Source of the DNA: an uncultured Prevotellaceae bacterium
Lineage (GTDB): Bacteria; Bacteroidota; Bacteroidia; Bacteroidales; Bacteroidaceae
NCBI GenBank assembly: GCA_947166345.1
Contig: CAMVDU010000007.1
Coordinates: 1 to 64,000 of the forward strand
Length of the DNA stretch: 64,000 nt
Direction of reading: 5' to 3'
Positions 27,746 to 38,580 of the stretch are shown in pieces. The position numbers and the translations under genes were made by a program. Below the pieces are notes generated by a model. That model had not been told where the DNA came from. It saw nothing but the letters and a program-made list of their open reading frames with translations, and did not search any database. Numbering within the stretch: position 1 is the first letter of the stretch; every line of letters starts with the position of its first letter.

Positions 27746-28867
27746 ATGAACGAACAGGAAGTCTTTTATACCATTGCCCTGACCCGTATGACGGGTTTCA
27801 ACTTTCAGACAGCCTTGCACCTTTATAAGACATTAGGAGGTGGTCAGGCTGTTTACGAACATCGTAAGGGTATCAAGGAGGTGATACCCGATTGCAACGA
27901 CCGTCTTATTGCCTCGCTTCAGGATTGGGACCTCGCCTTACAACGGGCAGCCCAGGAGATGGCTTTCATTAAGAAGCACAAAATACAAGTGCTTTGTTTG
28001 GGAGCTGATGACTACCCGTTGCGGTTGGCAGAGTGTGTTGATGCCCCCATCGTGTTGTATTATATGGGTAATGCCGACTTAAATGATCGCCACGTCATCA
28101 ATATCGTTGGTACCCGACGTTGTACAACCTACGGACAGGATCTGGTAAGACGCTTTGTCAGCGACCTGCGACAGCTATGCCCCAATGTGTTGATTGTGAG
28201 TGGTCTGGCCTACGGCATTGATATCTGTGCCCACCGTAACGCCTTGCAAAATGGTTTTGATACTGTGGGTGTTCTGGCACATGGACTCGATGAAATCTAT
28301 CCTTCTGCTCATCGCGATACGGCTAAACAGATGATCAGTCAGGGTGGTTTGTTAACGGAGTATATGACAGAGACACGTTCTGAACGAGTAAATTTCGTGA
28401 AGCGTAACCGTATCGTGGCAGGTTTGTCGGATGCGACAATTCTGGTGGAGAGTGCTGCAAAGGGTGGAGGACTTATAACTGCCAGTATTGCACAGGACTA
28501 TAACCGACAGGTATTTGCTTTCCCTGGGGCTGTTGGTGCACCAGCCAGTGAAGGCTGTAATAACCTGATTCGAGATAATGGTGCCGCACTTATTACTTCT
28601 GCAGCCGACTTCGTGGCAGCGATGGGATGGCAAGTAGAAGGGGCTTTGGAAAAGAATAAAAGCATTGAACGACAGCTCTTTCCTGAATTGTCACCAGAAG
28701 AACAGCGAATAGTGAAAGTCCTCGATGAAATGGGCGATTTTCAGCTTAATCAGCTATCGGTAAAGACGAATATACCTATTGGTCAGTTGACGGCGATCCT
28801 TTTCCAGATGGAGATGAAAGGCATCGTACGACCACTGGCAGGAGGTACCTACCACTTGTTGAAATAA
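27746..28867 (+). CDS. dprA: DNA-processing protein DprA
   Basis: NIVGTRRCTTYG; VSGLAYGIDICAHRNAL; SEYM-like LTEYMTETRSERVNFVKRNRIVAGLSDATILVESAAKGG. Confidence 0.95.
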   Translation: MNEQEVFYTIALTRMTGFNFQTALHLYKTLGGGQAVYEHRKGIKEVIPDCNDRLIASLQDWDLALQRAAQEMAFIKKHKIQVLCLGADDYPLRLAECVDAPIVLYYMGNADLNDRHVINIVGTRRCTTYGQDLVRRFVSDLRQLCPNVLIVSGLAYGIDICAHRNALQNGFDTVGVLAHGLDEIYPSAHRDTAKQMISQGGLLTEYMTETRSERVNFVKRNRIVAGLSDATILVESAAKGGGLITASIAQDYNRQVFAFPGAVGAPASEGCNNLIRDNGAALITSAADFVAAMGWQVEGALEKNKSIERQLFPELSPEEQRIVKVLDEMGDFQLNQLSVKTNIPIGQLTAILFQMEMKGIVRPLAGGTYHLLK

Positions 28868-28868
28868 A

Positions 28869-30668
28869 CTATAGTGGTAGGGTTGCCTCGCGTAACCAAC
28901 GGGCCTCGTCGTCTGTGAGATGGGGCGACAAACGGTCGAAGACCATTTGGTGATAGTCATCCAACCATCTCCGCTCTTCATCAGATAATAGCTCGGTAAT
29001 GATTGGTCGTTTGTCGATGGGACAGAGTGTCAGGGACTCGAACTGCAGGAAATCGCCAAACTCAGTCTTCTTATAGGGAACGATGAGTAATGTGTTCTCT
29101 ATGCGCACGCCAAAGCGGTTTTCAAGATAGATGCCCGGTTCATCAGTAACGGTCATCCCAGACACCAATGGTGCAGGCTTCCATTCCATACGGATCTGGT
29201 GTGGCCCTTCGTGAACATTAAGGAACGACCCCACACCGTGACCTGTGCCGTGCAAATATGACAGGCCTTCCTGCCACATGGCGCGCTTGGCAAGCACATC
29301 GAGCTGGGTGCCGCTTATACCTGAAGGGAACTTGGCCATCTCTATCTGTATGTGACCTTTCAGTACCAGTGTATACACTTTTTTCATCTCGTCAGTCAGA
29401 TCGCCGAGGGCAATCGTTCTTGTAATGTCGGTGGTTCCGTCCAGATACTGTGCACCACTGTCAAGCAATAAAAGCCCCTCCGCTTTCAACGGTTTGTCAG
29501 TCTTAGGCGTAGGTTCATAGTGAACGATGGCGCCATGTTCAGCATAAGCAGCTATCGTATCGAAAGAGAGTCCACGGTATAAAGGTTGCGCTGCCCTCAA
29601 TGCCGTCAACTTGCGGTCAATGGTCAGCTCCGTTTCTCCAGATAGTCCGGATTCATCGGCTTTTCCTGAAAGCCAGTAGAGAAACTTCACCATAGCAATA
29701 CCATCGCGAAGCATAGCTTGGCGGAAGCCTTCTTGCTCTGTGGCGTTCTTCACTGTTTTCATCCGTTTCACTGGTGATTCGGTCTCTACCCTCGCGCGCG
29801 TACATATATTATATAGAGTGTAGTTCACCTCATCGGGATCTATCAGGATGTTATACTCGAAATAGTCTTTGAGTCCTTTCCGTACATTCTCATAGCAGTC
29901 CGTTACTACTCCTTCTGTCTTCAGATATTGACAGACCTCATCAGTTAACTTCTTTGGGTCTATAAAGAGTGTCGCCTTTTGAGTGTCAATGAGCAGATAA
30001 CTGACGAACACAGGATTACAATGTACATCGTCACCACGAAGGTTGAGGGTCCATGCGATATCGTCGAGTGAAGCCATCAGCATACCGTCGGCATGTTTCT
30101 CACGAAGAGCTTTGCGAATACGTGCGATTTTCTCATGAGCCGACTCACCAGTATACTGTATTGAATGAATGTTGGCAGGGGCTAAGGGAATAGGTGGACG
30201 GTCAGTCCATATCTCACGGAGTGGGTCAAGGTTTGTCCGCAAGGTATAGCCACCATTCTGTCGCAACTCACTGATAAGTGTTTTTACTTCATTTGCCGAG
30301 CTAACCAAACCGTCAATACCAACCTCTGTGCTTGGATTGTCGCACAAGGAACATTGTTTGTTAATCCATTCAGCGATGGTTGGCGTGCCAGGCATCTTCA
30401 ACTTCATTAACTGGAATTCGGTGCCTCGTAGTTGTTCTTCAGCAGCAATGAAATAGCGTGAGTCGGTCCAAAGGGCTGCCGCATTCATGGTGATGACTGC
30501 TGTTCCGGCAGAACCATCAAACCCGCTGATAAACTCACGAGCCTTCCAATGGTCGGCCACATATTCACTTTGGTGTGGATCGGTGCTTGGGAAAATGAAA
30601 GCTGTCAGTCGTTCGCGTTGCATCACCTGACGAAGTGCACTTAGTCGTTGAGCTATTTGTTCGTTCAT
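28869..30668 (-). CDS. Aminopeptidase P family protein (M24)
   Basis: LLLDSGAQYLDGTTDITRTIALGD; HGTGHGVGSFLNVHEGPHQI; GMTVTDEPGIYLENRFGVRIEN. ATG 30668 preferred. Confidence 0.93.
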   Translation of the reverse strand: MNEQIAQRLSALRQVMQRERLTAFIFPSTDPHQSEYVADHWKAREFISGFDGSAGTAVITMNAAALWTDSRYFIAAEEQLRGTEFQLMKLKMPGTPTIAEWINKQCSLCDNPSTEVGIDGLVSSANEVKTLISELRQNGGYTLRTNLDPLREIWTDRPPIPLAPANIHSIQYTGESAHEKIARIRKALREKHADGMLMASLDDIAWTLNLRGDDVHCNPVFVSYLLIDTQKATLFIDPKKLTDEVCQYLKTEGVVTDCYENVRKGLKDYFEYNILIDPDEVNYTLYNICTRARVETESPVKRMKTVKNATEQEGFRQAMLRDGIAMVKFLYWLSGKADESGLSGETELTIDRKLTALRAAQPLYRGLSFDTIAAYAEHGAIVHYEPTPKTDKPLKAEGLLLLDSGAQYLDGTTDITRTIALGDLTDEMKKVYTLVLKGHIQIEMAKFPSGISGTQLDVLAKRAMWQEGLSYLHGTGHGVGSFLNVHEGPHQIRMEWKPAPLVSGMTVTDEPGIYLENRFGVRIENTLLIVPYKKTEFGDFLQFESLTLCPIDKRPIITELLSDEERRWLDDYHQMVFDRLSPHLTDDEARWLREATLPL

Positions 30669-30802
30669 AAAGTCTTTGTTTTTTGTCATTTCGAGGTTAC
30701 AAAGATACATTAAAAAAAGAAATAACAAATATGTATGATTGTTTTTTTTATGAGTGCATGAAAAAAACTCGAACCTCAAACCTCAAATCTCAAACCTTTT
30801 TG

Positions 30803-30810
30803 TATCTTTG
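30803..30810 (+). promoter_or_regulatory. Bacteroidetes-type -7 element upstream of mdh
   Basis: TATCTTTG, about 40 nt upstream of ATG 30850. Confidence 0.6.
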
Positions 30811-30849
30811 CACCAAATTTTTATCTTAAATTTAAAACGAAAAGGAATT

Positions 30850-31842
30850 ATGGCATTTTTGACAAACGACAAACTGGTCATTGTCGGTGCAGCCGGCATG
30901 ATTGGTAGCAACATGGCTCAGAGCGCCCTGATGATGGGTCTGACAAGTAACCTGTGTTTGTATGATGTGTTCTCACCCGAGGGTGTAGCTGAAGAGATGC
31001 GCCAGAGCGGTTTCGACGAGGCTACAATCACCGCAACCACCGATGCTGAAGAGGCTTTCCGTGGTGCAAAGTATATCATTTCTTCTGGTGGTGCTCCCCG
31101 TAAGGCTGGTATGACCCGTGAGGACCTGTTGGCTGGCAACTGTAAGATTGCTGAGGAGCTGGGTATGAACATCAAGAAGTACTGTCCTGATGTGAAGCAT
31201 GTGGTGATTATCTTCAACCCTGCTGACCTTACTGGTCTGGTAACGTTGCTCTATTCTGGTTTGAAACCTGGACAGGTGACCACGCTTGCTGGTTTGGATA
31301 CAACCCGTCTGCAGTCTGCTTTGGCAAAGAAGTTCGGTGTTAAGCAGTGTGAGATTACTGGTTGTGCAACCTATGGTGGTCATGGTGAGCAGATGGCCGT
31401 ATTTGGCAGTCACGTGACTGTTAAGGGTCGTAAGTTGACTGATATTATCGGCACAGCTGAATTCCCCGCTGAAGAGTGGGAGCAGATGAAGGTCGATGTG
31501 ACTAAGGGTGGTGCTAAGATTATCGAGCTTCGTGGTCGTAGCTCTTTCCAGAGCCCCAGCTACCTCTCTGTTGAGATGATTCGTGCCGCTATGGGTGGTG
31601 AGCCCTTCCGCTTTCCCGTTGGTACCTATGTAAAGACTGACAAGTACGATCATATCATGATGGCCATGAAGACCACCATGACTGCCGAGGGTGCCAAATT
31701 CGAGGTGCCTCAGGGTACTGCTGAGGAGAATGCTAAACTCGACCAGAGCTATGAGCACTTGTGCAAGATGCGTGACGAGTTGGTGACGCTGGGTATTGTT
31801 CCCACTATTGACAAGTGGAATGAGATCAACCCCAACCTGTAA
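30850..31842 (+). CDS. mdh: Malate dehydrogenase
   Basis: KLVIVGAAGMIGSNMAQSAL; SSGGAPRKAGMTREDLL; GCATYGGHGEQM. ATG 30850 preferred over 30754. Confidence 0.9.
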   Translation: MAFLTNDKLVIVGAAGMIGSNMAQSALMMGLTSNLCLYDVFSPEGVAEEMRQSGFDEATITATTDAEEAFRGAKYIISSGGAPRKAGMTREDLLAGNCKIAEELGMNIKKYCPDVKHVVIIFNPADLTGLVTLLYSGLKPGQVTTLAGLDTTRLQSALAKKFGVKQCEITGCATYGGHGEQMAVFGSHVTVKGRKLTDIIGTAEFPAEEWEQMKVDVTKGGAKIIELRGRSSFQSPSYLSVEMIRAAMGGEPFRFPVGTYVKTDKYDHIMMAMKTTMTAEGAKFEVPQGTAEENAKLDQSYEHLCKMRDELVTLGIVPTIDKWNEINPNL

Positions 31843-31860
31843 GAGATACAGACAGAAAAA

Positions 31861-31900
31861 GAATTCCTGCAAACCAAATCAGTTTGCAGGAATTTTTTAT
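31861..31900 (+). terminator. Intrinsic terminator downstream of mdh
   Basis: GAATTCCTGCAAAC-caaatca-GTTTGCAGGAATT followed by T-rich tract. Confidence 0.9.
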
Positions 31901-31950
31901 TTAGGAATCTTATGAAGTCCCAGAAAAACTAGGACCTCATAAAACAATTG

Positions 31951-33369
31951 TTAGAATGCCACGTTCAAACCAAGGTTAATGCTGGCATTAGAACTGAGGG
32001 GAACACCCTCCTTGGTCTGCTTGCCCAGAATATGGTCCATACCAATGAAGAAGTTGACTGCCTTTGGGTGGATGTTAAGTACCCAACCAGCACTGGTGCA
32101 GAAGGTGTTGACACCAAAGTTAACACCACCATTGAGCCACTTCAGGGGTGTCCAGTTAGCACTGAGACGAGCCTCTGTCCATGAATACTCACCAGCAAAA
32201 TGATGCTGACCCAGCAGACCGAATGACATTTGCTTGTACATGGGCAGCTGATACTCCACACCAAGGTTTGCTGTGGCAGCCAGCATGGTTGACTTGCTGC
32301 CCTGATCACCTTCGTTCGTCAAATTAATGAAGTCGGAGAGCTGATCTCCATAAGCATCACTCTGATCATCAAAAGGAGTTCCTGTTCCACCTTCGTCCTT
32401 GACAGCAATGTCGTGGAAGCCATCGAAGGTGAATGTGCTTTTCTTCTGCTTCAGAACATGATTGTTGCTCCAGCTGATGAAGCCCAGGTCTGTTAAAGCA
32501 GCACTGACCTTCAAGCCCTCAACAACAGCGTTCAGGTCATACTCTGCACCCAGGTCGATTCCCAAGCCGAAACCACTAATTCCTGCACCGTCAACATCGG
32601 TCTCGCCCAAATCAACATGGACGTTCTTGGTGCCATTATTATACTCGTCTTCAGTATCATCGACAAACACAATACCCTTCATGTTAACCTCGGCCAAAGC
32701 CTCACCGCTGGTTAATGTCCAGGTGTTACCTGTCAGATTGGCCTGAAGGTTCTTTACCGTCAGGTCTGCCCTTCCAACACCCAACAAGAATTTAAGTTTA
32801 GCACCTACGCGTAGGTCATCATTAATATTACGTGAGTGACCAAAAGCAATCTCTGCGAAAGAGACGGCGCGTGCACCGAAGTCGAAGCTATAGTTATCGT
32901 TTGTCATGTTCTTGGCAAAACGAAAAAGATCGCCTGGTAGGTAGAGTCCCATGCTGGTACGCTCGTTAATCTCAATGGTGTTATAACCGCCAAAACTCTT
33001 GAAACCAGCTGACAGTAGTGTTATACGTACATCAGAATTGATACGATTCTTTCCATCGACAAAACCCTTCAAGGCTTCAGAGGTTGGCACATCGGGATGC
33101 ATGAAGGTGCGATCGTACTTACCAGTAACGGGGTTCTGGAACAAGACGTCGCCTATACCGAAGTTACCTTGTGACTTGACGTTCAGGTTACCCAAAGCAG
33201 GAATAGAGATATAGTTCTGGTCATTGCCGAATGCAGGGTTCAGGTCATGACGGAACTTATAGTCCTGGGTGAAGTAGGCCGAGTTCAGTTCTTGTGCTGT
33301 TATTGAGCCCGCCGATGCCAAAAGGCCAACGGCTAAGATATATTTACATTTGAATTTCATAGCTTTCAA
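31951..33369 (-). CDS. Putative outer-membrane protein, DUF5723-like
   Basis: Signal peptide; QELNSAYFTQDYKFRHDLNPAFGNDQNYISIPALGNLNV, typical of Bacteroidales OM proteins. Confidence 0.75.
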   Translation of the reverse strand: MKAMKFKCKYILAVGLLASAGSITAQELNSAYFTQDYKFRHDLNPAFGNDQNYISIPALGNLNVKSQGNFGIGDVLFQNPVTGKYDRTFMHPDVPTSEALKGFVDGKNRINSDVRITLLSAGFKSFGGYNTIEINERTSMGLYLPGDLFRFAKNMTNDNYSFDFGARAVSFAEIAFGHSRNINDDLRVGAKLKFLLGVGRADLTVKNLQANLTGNTWTLTSGEALAEVNMKGIVFVDDTEDEYNNGTKNVHVDLGETDVDGAGISGFGLGIDLGAEYDLNAVVEGLKVSAALTDLGFISWSNNHVLKQKKSTFTFDGFHDIAVKDEGGTGTPFDDQSDAYGDQLSDFINLTNEGDQGSKSTMLAATANLGVEYQLPMYKQMSFGLLGQHHFAGEYSWTEARLSANWTPLKWLNGGVNFGVNTFCTSAGWVLNIHPKAVNFFIGMDHILGKQTKEGVPLSSNASINLGLNVAF

Positions 33370-33389
33370 TGTTTTAGATGATTCTACCG

Positions 33390-35162
33390 TTAGTCTTTAT
33401 TATCTTCAATAACCACCTTGCCTATCACCTTGATAGAGATGTTTTCTATCTTGATGGTCTGCGTTTTTTCATTCAGTGTGGTGTTGTCAATGGGCTTACC
33501 CTTAATCTTGAGACGTAGTCCATCCAGCTTCTTTAAGGCATCCTTGTTCTTTTGTGTGATAGTAAACTTCACACCATTGGTAACACCTTTGTCAACAGTG
33601 GGTGGGTTCTCAATATTGAGCATGTTGTCGATATCATTGCCTTTGGCATCGATGGGTGTAGCCTCAAGGGTGAGTTTGGCTGGCACGTTGTTGGTGATGT
33701 CAAAGGTGGCTTCCACCTTGGCGTTGTCTGTCAGATAAATATCTTCCAAATCTTCTGCCCAACCGTCAATCGTGTCATTGTAAACAATAAGCGCTTCATC
33801 TCCGAATGACAGTGGCGCATGAATAATATAGTTGATGTCGGTTATTGAATAAGAGGTTCCTAACTCAAAGTCGTAATCGTTCTCTGAATCGGCCTTGGCC
33901 TCAATGCTCAATTCAATGTTGTCGGGCACGTCTTTAATGATTTCAGACAGATCTGGAACGATGATAGCTGGCTGTGTCAGGTCTGTTGGGATATTCTCAT
34001 TACGACGAGCGATGAGGATTTTGTTTGCTTTATTCTGCTCAACCAGGAACTCTGGAATAGTCACAGTCTTAATGACAGAACCATTTTTCTTAGCCTTAAG
34101 CTTTGCGTTGATCTTGCCTGGCAACGGCAGTTGACTATTAGCTGTGAAGATGATTTGGGGGTTGTAGAGGTCAACAACCACTTCGTCATCAGTCATGAAA
34201 TCGGGCAGGTCATTCAGGTCTATAGTGCTGTTCTCAATGGTGATATCTGGATCAAACTTACCAGTAGCCGATTTAATGGTTACTTTGCTGATATTAGTAA
34301 CACTATTGATGGTCAGCTTGTCCAAATCAACATCACCTTTGTTAAATTGCACTGTGTTGTAATTGGCCTGAATCTTGACGCCACCCTTCATGATGATTTT
34401 ATCATTCTCAATAGCCAACTTGTTCTCAGCATCTGGTGCAACACTGAAATCAGCCTTCTTCAGTGTAGCCTGAATCACAAGATTTTGATTGGTAGGTACG
34501 TCTGTGAATATCAGTTTGTTGTTTTCCTGAGTTGCTTCTGACTCAATTTCCAGATAAGAGGGGAATTCGATTGTCAGAAGGTCAAATTTCTGAATGAGTT
34601 TTGGAAGGTCACTGGAGCCTCCAACAAGCGAACCGTCAAAATTGATGGTCAACTTTACAGTACCACTAATATCCGTTGAACTCAAACTGATGACTTCCTT
34701 TGGTTGGTCACCTTCATAATTAAAGGTGTTAATGTTATGAGTAATGGATCCGTTGTAAGTATCAGTGATAAGAGTACCATTAGGAAGGAGATAATAGTCA
34801 TTGCCTGGATTGATTTCAATCTTAGCAGGAATATCAGTTGAACTCTCTTTTGTAATAGTTACTTCATCAACTTTGATATCATTCACATCGTCGATAGTAG
34901 AACTCTGCTCATACTGGTAGTTTCCATCTACATCGGTGGTTACGCTTTCGCTTTCATCGATGTCCAATAAATCGCTCAACGTAATGTTGGTAGTTGAGTT
35001 GTTACTAGGCAGGGTGATACCTTCGTCACTACCCACGGCTACCGTACCGTCAATGTCGCTCAGGTCATAGTTGTCATCCATACAACTAGTCATGAACAGT
35101 CCTCCCGTCATCATCAGAGACAAGAGGGCAAGTAGGTTTTTCTGTTTCTTTTTCATGCTCAT
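33390..35162 (-). CDS. Putative lipoprotein (hypothetical)
   Basis: Lipobox MMTGGLFMTSCMDDNYDLSD; 590 aa; next to the DUF5723-like gene on the same strand. Confidence 0.7.
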   Translation of the reverse strand: MSMKKKQKNLLALLSLMMTGGLFMTSCMDDNYDLSDIDGTVAVGSDEGITLPSNNSTTNITLSDLLDIDESESVTTDVDGNYQYEQSSTIDDVNDIKVDEVTITKESSTDIPAKIEINPGNDYYLLPNGTLITDTYNGSITHNINTFNYEGDQPKEVISLSSTDISGTVKLTINFDGSLVGGSSDLPKLIQKFDLLTIEFPSYLEIESEATQENNKLIFTDVPTNQNLVIQATLKKADFSVAPDAENKLAIENDKIIMKGGVKIQANYNTVQFNKGDVDLDKLTINSVTNISKVTIKSATGKFDPDITIENSTIDLNDLPDFMTDDEVVVDLYNPQIIFTANSQLPLPGKINAKLKAKKNGSVIKTVTIPEFLVEQNKANKILIARRNENIPTDLTQPAIIVPDLSEIIKDVPDNIELSIEAKADSENDYDFELGTSYSITDINYIIHAPLSFGDEALIVYNDTIDGWAEDLEDIYLTDNAKVEATFDITNNVPAKLTLEATPIDAKGNDIDNMLNIENPPTVDKGVTNGVKFTITQKNKDALKKLDGLRLKIKGKPIDNTTLNEKTQTIKIENISIKVIGKVVIEDNKD

Positions 35163-35251
35163 TATGGTTTATAGTTCTCGAGATTTCCGTTATATTTTGC
35201 AAAGTTAACTATTTTTTATTATACGACCAACAAAAAACTCTTTTTTTTTCG

Positions 35252-35259
35252 TACTTTTG
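35252..35259 (+). promoter_or_regulatory. Bacteroidetes-type -7 element upstream of cysS
   Basis: TACTTTTG, about 30 nt upstream of ATG 35289. Confidence 0.6.
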
Positions 35260-35288
35260 CACACAAAATAAAAAATGTATAGATTTTT

Positions 35289-36791
35289 ATGGAATCAAAA
35301 TTGGTCATTTACAACACTCTGACGCGACAGAAAGAACGTTTTGAACCTCTTCATGCACCCAATGTGGGCATGTACGTATGTGGTCCTACGGTCTATGGCG
35401 ATCCCCATCTGGGACATGCTCGTCCTGCCATTACGTTCGATGTGGTGTTCCGTTATTTGAAGCATTTGGGTTATAAGGTAAGATATGTCCGAAATATTAC
35501 TGATGTGGGACATCTGGAACACGATGCCGATGAGGGTGAGGACAAGATAGCCAAGAAGGCACGTTTGGAACAATTGGAACCCATGGAGATAGCACAATAT
35601 TATACGAATCGCTACCATCAGTATATGGATGCGCTGAATGTGCTTCGTCCCTCTATTGAGCCTCATGCCACTGGCCATATCATTGAGCAACAGCAGCTGG
35701 TGCAGCAGATTATAGATAATGGCTTTGCGTATGAGAGCAATGGCTCTATCTATTTCGATATCGAGGCGTACAACAAGAAATATAAGTACGGCATCCTCTC
35801 TGGTCGTTCACTAGAGAACATCAAGGACGAGAGCCGCGAACTGGCAGGAGTAGGGGAGAAACGCAATCAGGCTGACTTCGCTCTGTGGAAGAAGGCACAA
35901 CCTGAACACATCATGCGCTGGCCCTCACCTTGGAGCGACGGTTTCCCTGGTTGGCATTGTGAATGTACGGCGATGGGTCGTAAGTATCTGGGCGAGATGT
36001 TCGACATTCATGGAGGCGGTATGGACCTCGTGTTCCCCCACCATGAGTGCGAGATAGCACAGGCTCAGGCTTCAATGGGTCATCCTGCCGTGAAGTATTG
36101 GATGCACAACAATATGCTGACCATCAACGGTCAGAAGATGGGTAAGTCATACAACAACTTCATCACCCTCGAGCAGTTCTTCACAGGTACTCATCCGCTA
36201 TTGGAGAAGGCCTACTCGCCTATGACCATCCGTTTCTTTGTACTTTCCGCCCACTATCGTGGTACGGTGGACTTCTCGAATGAGGCTTTGCAGGCTGCTG
36301 AGAAGGGTTACGAGAAACTGATGAATGCTATCAGTGACTTGGAGCGTGTCCAGATAAGTGATAAGTGCGATGCAGAGACAGAGAAGGTTGTCAAGGCCTT
36401 ACGTCAGAAGTGTTATGATGCCATGAACGATGACCTTGCTACGCCACTTGTGTTGAGTAATCTCTTTGAGGCTTGCACCGTTATCAATAAGCTGGTTGAT
36501 CACAAAGCCACCATTTGTACCGACTGTTTGAAAGAGCTTAAGGAGACTATGCATCTCTTCGCTTTTGATGTCTTAGGTCTTCAGGCTAACAGCCAACAGC
36601 TGACTGCCAATGGCCAGGATGCCCGTGAGGAGGCTTTCGGTAAGGTTGTTGATATGGTCCTTGATTTGCGTGCAAAGGCCAAGGCTGCCAAGGACTGGGC
36701 TACCAGCGATCAGATACGTGACGCTCTGGCAGCTGCCGGCTTTGAGGTGAAGGATACCAAGGACGGTGTCACTTGGAAACTGAACAAATAG
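35289..36791 (+). CDS. cysS: Cysteinyl-tRNA synthetase
   Basis: [42 protein letters not shown]. Confidence 0.97.
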   Translation: MESKLVIYNTLTRQKERFEPLHAPNVGMYVCGPTVYGDPHLGHARPAITFDVVFRYLKHLGYKVRYVRNITDVGHLEHDADEGEDKIAKKARLEQLEPMEIAQYYTNRYHQYMDALNVLRPSIEPHATGHIIEQQQLVQQIIDNGFAYESNGSIYFDIEAYNKKYKYGILSGRSLENIKDESRELAGVGEKRNQADFALWKKAQPEHIMRWPSPWSDGFPGWHCECTAMGRKYLGEMFDIHGGGMDLVFPHHECEIAQAQASMGHPAVKYWMHNNMLTINGQKMGKSYNNFITLEQFFTGTHPLLEKAYSPMTIRFFVLSAHYRGTVDFSNEALQAAEKGYEKLMNAISDLERVQISDKCDAETEKVVKALRQKCYDAMNDDLATPLVLSNLFEACTVINKLVDHKATICTDCLKELKETMHLFAFDVLGLQANSQQLTANGQDAREEAFGKVVDMVLDLRAKAKAAKDWATSDQIRDALAAAGFEVKDTKDGVTWKLNK

Positions 36792-36795
36792 TAGA

Positions 36796-37398
36796 ATGAA
36801 AAGAGTTGTTCTGTTACTCCCGCTCTTGTTGGTCATGTTGTCCGTACATGCCCAGCAGGATTTTGGCGATCCCACTTTTGTACCTTCCGTGAAGGTGGGT
36901 AAGGTACTGGTCGGTGGCGACAGCGTTCAGTATCTGGAGATGCAGAATATCTACGTCAGTCCTGAGCCTACATTTAAGAATAAGCGTCAGCAGCAGGCAT
37001 ACATCCGTTTGGTGAAGAATGTGAAGAAGGTGTTGCCCATAGCAAAGGAAGTGCGTGTCATGCTGATTGAGACGGCTGAATATCTTGAGACCCTACCCAC
37101 CAAGAAAGAGAAGGATGCCCATATGAAAAGGGTAGAAGCCAGCATTGTAGCTGAGTACAAGCCAAAGATGAAGAAACTGACTTTTGCTCAGGGTAAGTTG
37201 CTTATCAAACTTGTTGATCGCGAGTGTCACTCTACCGCCTATGAAGCCATGCAGGCATTTATCGGTCCTGTGCGTTCGGGTATGTGGCAGGCTTTTGCTT
37301 GGATGTTCGGCGCCTCTTTGAAGAAAGGCTATCACCCAGAGGGCGTAGATAAGCTTACCGAGCGTGTTGTGCGAATGGTGGAGGCAGGGCAGTTATAA
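36796..37398 (+). CDS. DUF4294 domain-containing protein
   Basis: Signal peptide; PTFKNKRQQQAYIRLVKNVKKVLPIAKEVR; GKLLIKLVDRECHSTAYEAM. Confidence 0.78.
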   Translation: MKRVVLLLPLLLVMLSVHAQQDFGDPTFVPSVKVGKVLVGGDSVQYLEMQNIYVSPEPTFKNKRQQQAYIRLVKNVKKVLPIAKEVRVMLIETAEYLETLPTKKEKDAHMKRVEASIVAEYKPKMKKLTFAQGKLLIKLVDRECHSTAYEAMQAFIGPVRSGMWQAFAWMFGASLKKGYHPEGVDKLTERVVRMVEAGQL

Positions 37399-37419
37399 CT
37401 TTATTAGGACTAAGACGGT

Positions 37420-38076
37420 TTATTTCTTTCGGATGAGTGTCAGACCATCGCGTAGAGGCAGGATTACCTTCTCCACGCGATGGTCTTTTGCAAGATGATC
37501 ATTAAATTGGCGGATTCCCTTTGTCTGTTGGTCGTGGTCATAGGTGGGGTCTATTACATGACCGTCCCACAACGTGTTGTCAGCAACGATGAAACCATCA
37601 GGTTTTAATATCGAGAGCACCATCTCATAGGTCTCTACATATGTTCGTTTGTCACCATCAATGAATGCCATGTCGAAAGCGATGCCCAACCGAGGTGCCT
37701 CGGTGATAGCATCACCGATGATGAACTTAATCTTATCGGCTACGGCCGATCCCTCTATCCATGGACGGGTAAAATCTTCTTGTTCATCGTTGATTTCAAA
37801 GGTATAGAGTCGTCCGTCGGCATCCAGCCCCTCAGCCATACAGATAGCCGAATAACCACTGAAAGAACCCACCTCCAGAATGTTCTTGGGTCTTATCATC
37901 TGAACCAACATCTTCAGCAGTCGTCCTTGCAGGTGACCACTGGCCATCCTGCCATGTAGCATATAGATATTGGTGGCACGATAAAGCCTATATAGGTATT
38001 CCGGTTCTGGCTCTATATGGCTCAAGATATAATCATCAAGATTGGCTTCCCCCTCTTTTAAAATCATATCTTTCAT
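37420..38076 (-). CDS. O-methyltransferase (SAM-dependent, class I)
   Basis: ILEVGSFSGYSAICMAEGL; FIDGDKRTYVETYEMVLSILKPDGFIVADNTLWDG. Confidence 0.9.
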   Translation of the reverse strand: MKDMILKEGEANLDDYILSHIEPEPEYLYRLYRATNIYMLHGRMASGHLQGRLLKMLVQMIRPKNILEVGSFSGYSAICMAEGLDADGRLYTFEINDEQEDFTRPWIEGSAVADKIKFIIGDAITEAPRLGIAFDMAFIDGDKRTYVETYEMVLSILKPDGFIVADNTLWDGHVIDPTYDHDQQTKGIRQFNDHLAKDHRVEKVILPLRDGLTLIRKK

Positions 38077-38086
38077 CTTTCGTTTC

Positions 38087-38503
38087 TCATTTTACGATTG
38101 CCTCCACTGCCAGTCGGTAGCTGTCAAGACCAAAGCCACAAATGACCCCTTTGCAGGCCGATGAGATGAACGAATGATGACGGAACTCCTCACGCTGGTG
38201 TACATTAGAAATATGTACCTCGATGACTGGCGTGGTGATGGCACGTATGCAATCATGCAATGCAACACTCGTATGAGTGTAGGCACCAGCATTGAGTACG
38301 ATGCCATCGTAACTGAATCCCACTTCCTGAATCTTGTTAATCAGTTCTCCCTCTACGTTGCTCTGGTAGTAGTCTATCTGAATATTGGGGTACATAATTC
38401 TCAGTTTAGGCAGATAGTCGTCAAATGACGATGAACCATAGATGCCTGGTTCACGCTTTCCAAGGAGGTTCAGATTAGGACCGTTAACAATAATTATTTT
38501 CAT
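38087..38503 (-). CDS. aroQ: Type II 3-dehydroquinate dehydratase
   Basis: IIIVNGPNLNLLGKREPGIYG; NAGAYTHTSVALHD; EVHISNVHQREEFR. Confidence 0.96.
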   Translation of the reverse strand: MKIIIVNGPNLNLLGKREPGIYGSSSFDDYLPKLRIMYPNIQIDYYQSNVEGELINKIQEVGFSYDGIVLNAGAYTHTSVALHDCIRAITTPVIEVHISNVHQREEFRHHSFISSACKGVICGFGLDSYRLAVEAIVK

Positions 38504-38520
38504 ATTTCAAAAAAAATGAT

Positions 38521-38540
38521 TACTTTTGCCTGCAAAAGTA
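38521..38540. promoter_or_regulatory. Palindromic pair of face-to-face -7 elements between aroQ and xerD
   Basis: TACTTTTGC-CT-GCAAAAGTA: a TACTTTTG on each strand, 9-bp perfect arms. Confidence 0.7.
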
Positions 38541-38580
38541 CAAAAAATATCTTGAAAATACCAAAAAGTGAGCAAAGAAA

